Below are positions 32,137 through 35,488 of a stretch of DNA of 35,488 nt, piece after piece. Both the position numbers and the translations under genes were made by a program. Below the pieces are notes generated by a model that was not told the DNA's origin, did not search any database, and worked only from the letters and a program-made list of their open reading frames with translations. Each line of letters begins with the position of its first letter. Position 1 is the stretch's first letter. Source of the stretch: Aquificota bacterium (lineage in GTDB: Bacteria > Thermosulfidibacterota > Thermosulfidibacteria > Thermosulfidibacterales > Thermosulfidibacteraceae); the NCBI GenBank assembly GCA_015494645.1, contig WGAU01000169.1, positions 1 to 35,488 on the forward strand. The letters run 5' to 3'.

Positions 32137-32987
32137 TTTCTGTAGATCCAGCCTCCCACCAAGTAGCCTATAAAGGCTAAAATTAACCCTGCTATTACAT
32201 CAACTACGTAGTGGTAGCGGTGGTACACTGTGGCAAGCACCACTCCTAAAGCTAAAGTTGCGAACAGCTTGGGCTTGAGTTTGTACTTTGCGCTGAGCAT
32301 GAAGCATAAAACTGAGACAGCAGTGTGTCCGCTGGGAAAGCAGTCGTGGGGCGTAGGTTCAAGGACGTTGAGCGTGTGCTTTATATATGGCGTGAGAAGT
32401 AAACCTCTAATCTCTTTGGTGAACATCTCTGCCATGGCGAATCTGGGACCCACTGCGGGTACCAAAAAGTATCCTATGTATGATGCGTAAAAGGTAAACA
32501 TTACCGACACGGCACATTTTCTGAAGGTTTCTTCGTCTTTACTGTAGGCGAGTGCTCCAAGAAGTATGGGGATAATGAAGTACAACACATAGGCTATCTG
32601 CAAAAGCTCGCTCAAAAAAGGATTGTAGATTCTTTCTAAAAGCAGAACCGGATAATGGCCGAGGAAAAGCTTTCTGTCCAGATTCATGAGAAGCAAGTCC
32701 CAATTAGTTGGGTTTACCCCTTCCACCGTTCCTTTGAGGCTCATAAAGAATACAGGGACTGCAAAGACAGGGCACCAGTTTTTTAACTGCTTGTTTTTGA
32801 TCTTTTTAAATATGGCTGGGGAGACTATTATCGCGGAATAAATCAAGGCTTTTACATACCACCCTTCAATCTTTTGCCTTTTCCATAGGGTAACCCCTAA
32901 AAGCAGGCAAGCAAAGCTTATGTTCAACATCTCTTCCGGGGTCAACCATCGCATAGCGGGTAGTCTAAGCTTAAAGATGGTTTTCAT
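32118..32987 (-). CDS. PAP2-superfamily membrane phosphatase/phosphotransferase
   Basis: A protein of about 289 aa with six or more membrane segments and the PAP2 catalytic signature: CFPSGHTAVS (histidine of PSGHT near 220) and HRYHYVVD (near 256-263, with the His nucleophile and supporting Asp). A long N-terminal part (about 1-130) with a loop containing PTNWDLLLMNLDRKLF resembles the inositolphosphotransferase-like (Aur1/Ipt1) branch. A TTG at 32990 could add one residue; ATG 32987 is preferred, though the ribosome site is weak. It overlaps murJ by 19 bp, so undecaprenyl-pyrophosphate recycling or phospholipid head-group transfer are the likely roles. Substrate unproven. Confidence 0.85.
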   Translation of the reverse strand: MKTIFKLRLPAMRWLTPEEMLNISFACLLLGVTLWKRQKIEGWYVKALIYSAIIVSPAIFKKIKNKQLKNWCPVFAVPVFFMSLKGTVEGVNPTNWDLLLMNLDRKLFLGHYPVLLLERIYNPFLSELLQIAYVLYFIIPILLGALAYSKDEETFRKCAVSVMFTFYASYIGYFLVPAVGPRFAMAEMFTKEIRGLLLTPYIKHTLNVLEPTPHDCFPSGHTAVSVLCFMLSAKYKLKPKLFATLALGVVLATVYHRYHYVVDVIAGLILAFIGYLVGGWIYRKWAERK

Positions 32988-33168
32988 CAATAAGGCGTGG
33001 GTATACGATTTTTTAGCAACATTGTTTATTTATCTGCTATGTGAGATCAAATTTATAACTATATTTGTTTTATTTCTGGAAATTAAATCTGCTTGTGTAG
33101 TCTTGTTATATTTCTTAGTTTTAACCGTAATTTGATTAGATTAGAAAAGTATAATGGATATCTGTGCC

Positions 33169-33183
33169 ATGTTTTGGAAACAT
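33169..33183. promoter_or_regulatory. Inverted repeat upstream of the satP promoter
   Basis: ATGTTT-TGG-AAACAT, 6-bp arms with 3 central bases, ending 28 bp before the -35 box. Its position suits an activator site. The arms are short, so chance occurrence in AT-rich DNA is possible. Confidence 0.35.
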
Positions 33184-33211
33184 TATAACTTGATTTGTTG
33201 TTTAAGATATA

Positions 33212-33238
33212 TTGACAAATTGTTCTATTTAATATAAT
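33212..33238 (+). promoter_or_regulatory. Promoter of the satP operon
   Basis: Perfect TTGACA (33212-33217) and perfect TATAAT (33233-33238) with a short 15-bp spacer. The short spacer may lower basal activity or require an activator. The region ATTGACAAATTGTT closely matches the one before the MFS gene (35089-35102). Confidence 0.65.
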
Positions 33239-33281
33239 TTAGCTGCAAACAAGAGTTACTCAAAAGAAGGAGGTGGTGTCA

Positions 33282-33353
33282 TTGAGGGTATGTAGAGTTC
33301 TCCAAAGCACTGTTTGTTTTATTTGTGAGGAGATATTAAAAAAGGAGGTGTAA
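33282..33353 (+). CDS. Candidate 23-codon leader ORF before satP
   Basis: TTG at 33282 with a very strong GGAGG ribosome site 8 nt upstream (33269-33273) opens a 23-codon frame ending in TAA at 33351-33353, one base before the satP ATG. The peptide would begin MRVCRVLQST and contain three cysteines including a CxxC (FIC segment). Its last codons (KKEV) double as the satP ribosome site AAGGAGGTG, so translation of one would affect the other. It may be a leader peptide, or the ribosome site may be fortuitous; TTG is a weak start. Confidence 0.35.
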   Translation: MRVCRVLQSTVCFICEEILKKEV

Positions 33354-33354
33354 T

Positions 33355-33933
33355 ATGGCAGAGTTTAGACCGTTGGCAAATCCAGCTCCTTTAGGGCTTG
33401 GGGGCTTTGCTCTGACCACTTTTGTGCTTAATGTACATAACGCAGGTATACTTGCCGATGTGGGTACTGCTTTGCCTTTGGGCTTGTTTTATGGGGGACT
33501 TGCCCAGCTTTGTGCAGGCTTGCTTGAATTTGCTACAGGTAATACATTTGGAATGTGTGCATTTGGTTCTTACGGTGCTTTTTGGATTGCTTTGGCTACT
33601 TTGGTTTATTTTAAGGATAACAATATACTGCCTGGTTTTAAAGATTTTCATGGGGCGTTAACTTGGACACTCATTGCGTGGACGATCTTTACGTTTATTA
33701 TGACTATACCAACCTTCCAGATGGCGAAAGCTTTACAGGTTATCTTCGTTTCTCTTCTGATTCTTTTTGTGCTTTTGGATATACATTTGATAACGGGGAG
33801 TAAAGCAATTGGGAGAATTGCTGGATGGGAAGGGATTTGGACTGCTTTCACTGCTTGGTATCTTATGGCTGCCGAGCTTATAAATCCTGCATTTGGTAAG
33901 GAGGTGTTACCTATTGGTGCACCTAAGAAGTAA
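33355..33933 (+). CDS. SatP/AceTr-family acetate/succinate transporter
   Basis: A 192-aa inner-membrane protein of the acetate uptake transporter family (GPR1/FUN34/YaaH, E. coli SatP). The signature NPAPLGLGGFALTTFVLN begins at residue 9, followed by six hydrophobic segments, with GLFYGGLAQLCAGLLEFATGNTFG matching the family core. Length is close to E. coli SatP (188). A strong AAGGAGGTG site precedes it. Its codons are markedly T-rich, like the two genes that follow. With the MFS carrier downstream it suggests small organic-acid uptake or export in this block. Confidence 0.92.
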   Translation: MAEFRPLANPAPLGLGGFALTTFVLNVHNAGILADVGTALPLGLFYGGLAQLCAGLLEFATGNTFGMCAFGSYGAFWIALATLVYFKDNNILPGFKDFHGALTWTLIAWTIFTFIMTIPTFQMAKALQVIFVSLLILFVLLDIHLITGSKAIGRIAGWEGIWTAFTAWYLMAAELINPAFGKEVLPIGAPKK

Positions 33934-33957
33934 AACTCTTAAGGGAGGCTGGAGGGA

Positions 33958-34548
33958 ATGAGTTTTTCTCTTCCAGCCCCCTATTCTTATGTTTATCTGT
34001 TTTTTGTGTGCCCTGCAGTCGTTTTTTTCTTCCACAATTTTTTTATAAGTTTTTTGATTGGTTTAGCTAAAAAAGGTAGCAAACACCTAATCACGTTTTC
34101 CAATATGTTCATATATCCTTTCATTGCGTCTTTATTGGTTTCTTCACTTCTCAAAGTGGTTTTGTGGAATCGTATGTTGCTGGTATATTCAGTATCCTTT
34201 GGTGTTTTTGCTTATTATTTGTCTGTACTTTTTGCTTTTATTCCTGTATTATCCGAAGTTTTTACTGAGCTTCCTATGGAATTTTTTATGCTTTCTATTG
34301 GATGTGTTTCAGGGGTATCTGTGCATGGGATAAGGGTTTTGTATATGTGGATTTATCAAAATATGTTAAAGTTGTTATTTGCTGCTATTGTTGCTGTATT
34401 TATGGTCTGGTGTGTTAAGTTTAGGTTTAGGCAGGTGTATGTGGACTACGAGCAGTATATACAAGATTATGTGTTGGTTACAAGTGTGGCTTCTTCTTTG
34501 GCCTTTATGCCAGTGATTATCTTTTTCATGATGAATTATTTGAGGTGA
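33958..34548 (+). CDS. Unrecognised 196-aa multi-pass membrane protein
   Basis: It has about six hydrophobic segments (roughly 8-36, 47-66, 72-98, 104-120, 134-156, 168-193) with short loops and a conserved-looking YVDYEQYIQDY loop before the last one. No family recognised. The ATG follows GGAGGG. It lies 24 bp after satP, and its stop is 3 bp before the next GTG start, with the ribosome site overlapping its end. Strongly AT-rich, Phe/Val-rich coding. It may be an accessory subunit of the transport or respiratory function encoded here, which is only an inference from order. Confidence 0.7.
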   Translation: MSFSLPAPYSYVYLFFVCPAVVFFFHNFFISFLIGLAKKGSKHLITFSNMFIYPFIASLLVSSLLKVVLWNRMLLVYSVSFGVFAYYLSVLFAFIPVLSEVFTELPMEFFMLSIGCVSGVSVHGIRVLYMWIYQNMLKLLFAAIVAVFMVWCVKFRFRQVYVDYEQYIQDYVLVTSVASSLAFMPVIIFFMMNYLR

Positions 34549-34551
34549 TTC

Positions 34552-35010
34552 GTGGGAATAAAGGAGGCCGATGTAATAAAAGTTCGCTTTTTGGTTATAG
34601 CTGGGTTAGTACTAACTTTTGTTGGTGGTTTAATAGCGCTTAAAATGATGGCTGCAAAACTTGGGATAAGTGGGGGAGAACCGCCTTTGTTAAGCTTGGT
34701 TGAAAAGGAGATGATTGTGGATGTATATAATTTAGATGACCTAAATAAAGCATTAGGGAAGAAGGTGGTATTCAAATCTACTGTAGATAAGGTTTTTTGC
34801 CGTGGCCATGATAAGTGTATATTTGAATGTGGCAAGGTATTTGTAGAGTTAGATAGAAGATTTCTAAGTCGCCTGAAAAAGCTTGGCTTTGTCCCTAAGA
34901 ATTTGGAGGGAATGAAGCTGAAAGTGAATGGTTTTTTGAAGATAGATCCACAATATGGTTTCTTTATAAGCCATCCTTTTATTGAAATTGAATCTGGTAG
35001 GAGAGGCTAA
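34552..35010 (+). CDS. Unrecognised membrane-anchored protein with OB-like domain
   Basis: A 152-aa protein. GTG start with GAGGTGA just upstream. One membrane helix (about 12-31), then a soluble domain (about 50-148) whose pattern, LGKKVVFKSTVDKVF, EGMKLKVNGFLKID and FFISHPFIEIE, suggests a small beta-barrel (OB-fold). C83, H86, C89 and C93 (CRGHDKCIFEC) could bind a metal or form a disulfide. CcmE-like heme chaperones share the anchor-plus-OB layout, but their conserved heme-binding histidine motif is not evident. It is translationally linked to the preceding membrane protein. Confidence 0.65.
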   Translation: MGIKEADVIKVRFLVIAGLVLTFVGGLIALKMMAAKLGISGGEPPLLSLVEKEMIVDVYNLDDLNKALGKKVVFKSTVDKVFCRGHDKCIFECGKVFVELDRRFLSRLKKLGFVPKNLEGMKLKVNGFLKIDPQYGFFISHPFIEIESGRRG

Positions 35011-35088
35011 TTTTTCCTGAGTTGCTTTTTGTTTATCTTGCCTAAATTCATTTAAATAAAACTTAATTTTAAAATCCGTGTTTAACCT

Positions 35089-35118
35089 ATTGACATATCG
35101 TTTTATAATTTGTAAATA
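35089..35118 (+). promoter_or_regulatory. Candidate promoter of the MFS gene
   Basis: TTGACA (35090-35095) with TAAATA at 35113-35118 (17-bp spacer). A perfect TATAAT at 35104-35109 is only 8 bp from the TTGACA, so it cannot pair with it. The -35 context ATTGACATATCGTT matches the satP promoter context at 12 of 14 bases. The 177-bp gap shows no clear terminator for the preceding genes. Confidence 0.45.
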
Positions 35119-35187
35119 TTGTTGAGACGCAGTTTTAAACGCTTGCTGAAAGTCTTGTTGGTAAAATTTTATTGAGGAGGTGGTATT

Positions 35188-35488
35188 ATGAACCGTTGGT
35201 TGGTTTGCTTAGCCGGAACCGGTATTAACCTGGTTCTGGGTGTATTGTATTCTTGGAGTATCTTTGTTGTTCCCCTGCAGGAGAAGTTTGGCTGGAGCAG
35301 AGCTGATCTCACATGGCCTTTCTCTGTTTCGATCTTGGTCTTTGCGCTGGTCATGGTGGCTGCTGGAAAGTGGCAGGACAAGGTGGGACCTCGTATCGTT
35401 GCAACTGTGGGTGGAATACTCATGGGAGTCGGCTACATTTTAAGTGGTTTTGCCACCAGTCTTCCTATGCTGATCTTCACCTTTGGAG
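35188..35488 (+). CDS. OFA-type major facilitator transporter (partial, 5' part)
   Basis: The open frame runs from ATG 35188 to the window end (about 100 codons), preceded by GAGGAGGTGG. It starts MNRWLVCLAGTGINLVLGVL, then YSWSIFVVPLQEKFGWSRAD, LTWPFSVSIL, and W-Q-D-K-V-G-P-R, which is the MFS loop 2-3 motif between helices 2 and 3. The NLxLGVLYxWSxF pattern is that of the oxalate/formate antiporter (OFA) family. Base composition returns toward the window average here, unlike the AT-rich genes just before. Substrate likely a small carboxylate, unproven; the rest of the gene is outside the window. Confidence 0.85.
   Translation, partial: MNRWLVCLAGTGINLVLGVLYSWSIFVVPLQEKFGWSRADLTWPFSVSILVFALVMVAAGKWQDKVGPRIVATVGGILMGVGYILSGFATSLPMLIFTFG

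Larger units (their letters stand above)
32988..33354. other. AT-rich divergent intergenic region (about 365 bp)
   Basis: The only long non-coding stretch in the window. It separates the minus-strand PAP2-murJ-lon operon from the plus-strand satP block and must contain promoters for both. Visible in it: an inverted repeat (33169-33183), a TTGACA/TATAAT promoter (33212-33238), and a candidate leader ORF (33282-33353). I see no RNA gene or terminator hairpin. A minus-strand promoter is not clear. Confidence 0.7.

Overview
The window looks like chromosomal DNA of a thermophilic, probably deep-branching, chemolithotroph-like bacterium. The basis is very tight gene packing (most neighbours overlap by 4-20 bp), Lys/Glu-rich proteins, a class V 'archaeal-type' fructose-1,6-bisphosphate aldolase/phosphatase, MtnA, and a DUF4390-NtrY-NtrX group. 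An Aquificota- or Thermosulfidibacter-like lineage would fit, but this is an inference from gene content only.

Layout. (1) 1-9.85 kb: a purine-flavoured region. A purine permease (minus) diverges from a DsbC-like thiol protein and a KH-domain RNA-binding protein (plus). A minus-strand operon DUF4390-ntrY-ntrX-purM-purN couples a two-component system translationally to two purine-synthesis enzymes. Adenine deaminase (plus) diverges from that operon. (2) 9.87-12.0 kb: ftsK, transcribed toward ade and preceded by a strong hairpin terminator. (3) 12.05-21.0 kb: one long minus-strand transcription unit, read from a TTGACA promoter at about 21.02 kb: tRNA-Leu(GAG), tRNA-Pro(GGG), surE, pcm, tRNA-Pro(CGG), a TIGR00725-like gene, a LysM/degenerate M23 protein, UDP-glucose dehydrogenase, yggT, a UPF0235 gene, mtnA, a zinc-ribbon/TPR protein, a ROK sugar kinase and fbp, ending in the terminator at 12.03 kb. 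(4) 21.04-22.02 kb: a 978-bp insertion sequence with perfect 17-bp terminal inverted repeats. A 4-bp tandem duplication frameshifts its transposase, and it sits 16 bp upstream of the tRNA operon -35 box. (5) 22.1-23.2 kb: an unrecognised protein plus queF, behind a promoter with a perfect 7+7 palindrome at the predicted transcription start. (6) 23.2-33.0 kb: a second long minus-strand operon: PAP2-family protein, murJ, hsp20, lon, smpB, hyuA, hyuB and a FetB-type permease. (7) 33.0-35.5 kb: an AT-rich block on the plus strand with a candidate 23-codon leader ORF, a SatP-type acetate/succinate transporter, two unrecognised membrane-associated proteins and the start of an OFA-type MFS transporter. 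Two promoters here share a -35 region.

The points most worth following are: the tRNA-headed operon, in which a tRNA gene occupies the 5' end of a protein ORF; the NtrX-like regulator that has lost the sigma-54 contact loop GAFTGA; the NlpD-like LysM protein whose M23 active site is gone and whose LysM domains are bracketed by cysteines; the operator-like palindrome before the orphan+queF pair; and the satP leader ORF. No CRISPR array, prophage or defence island is visible.
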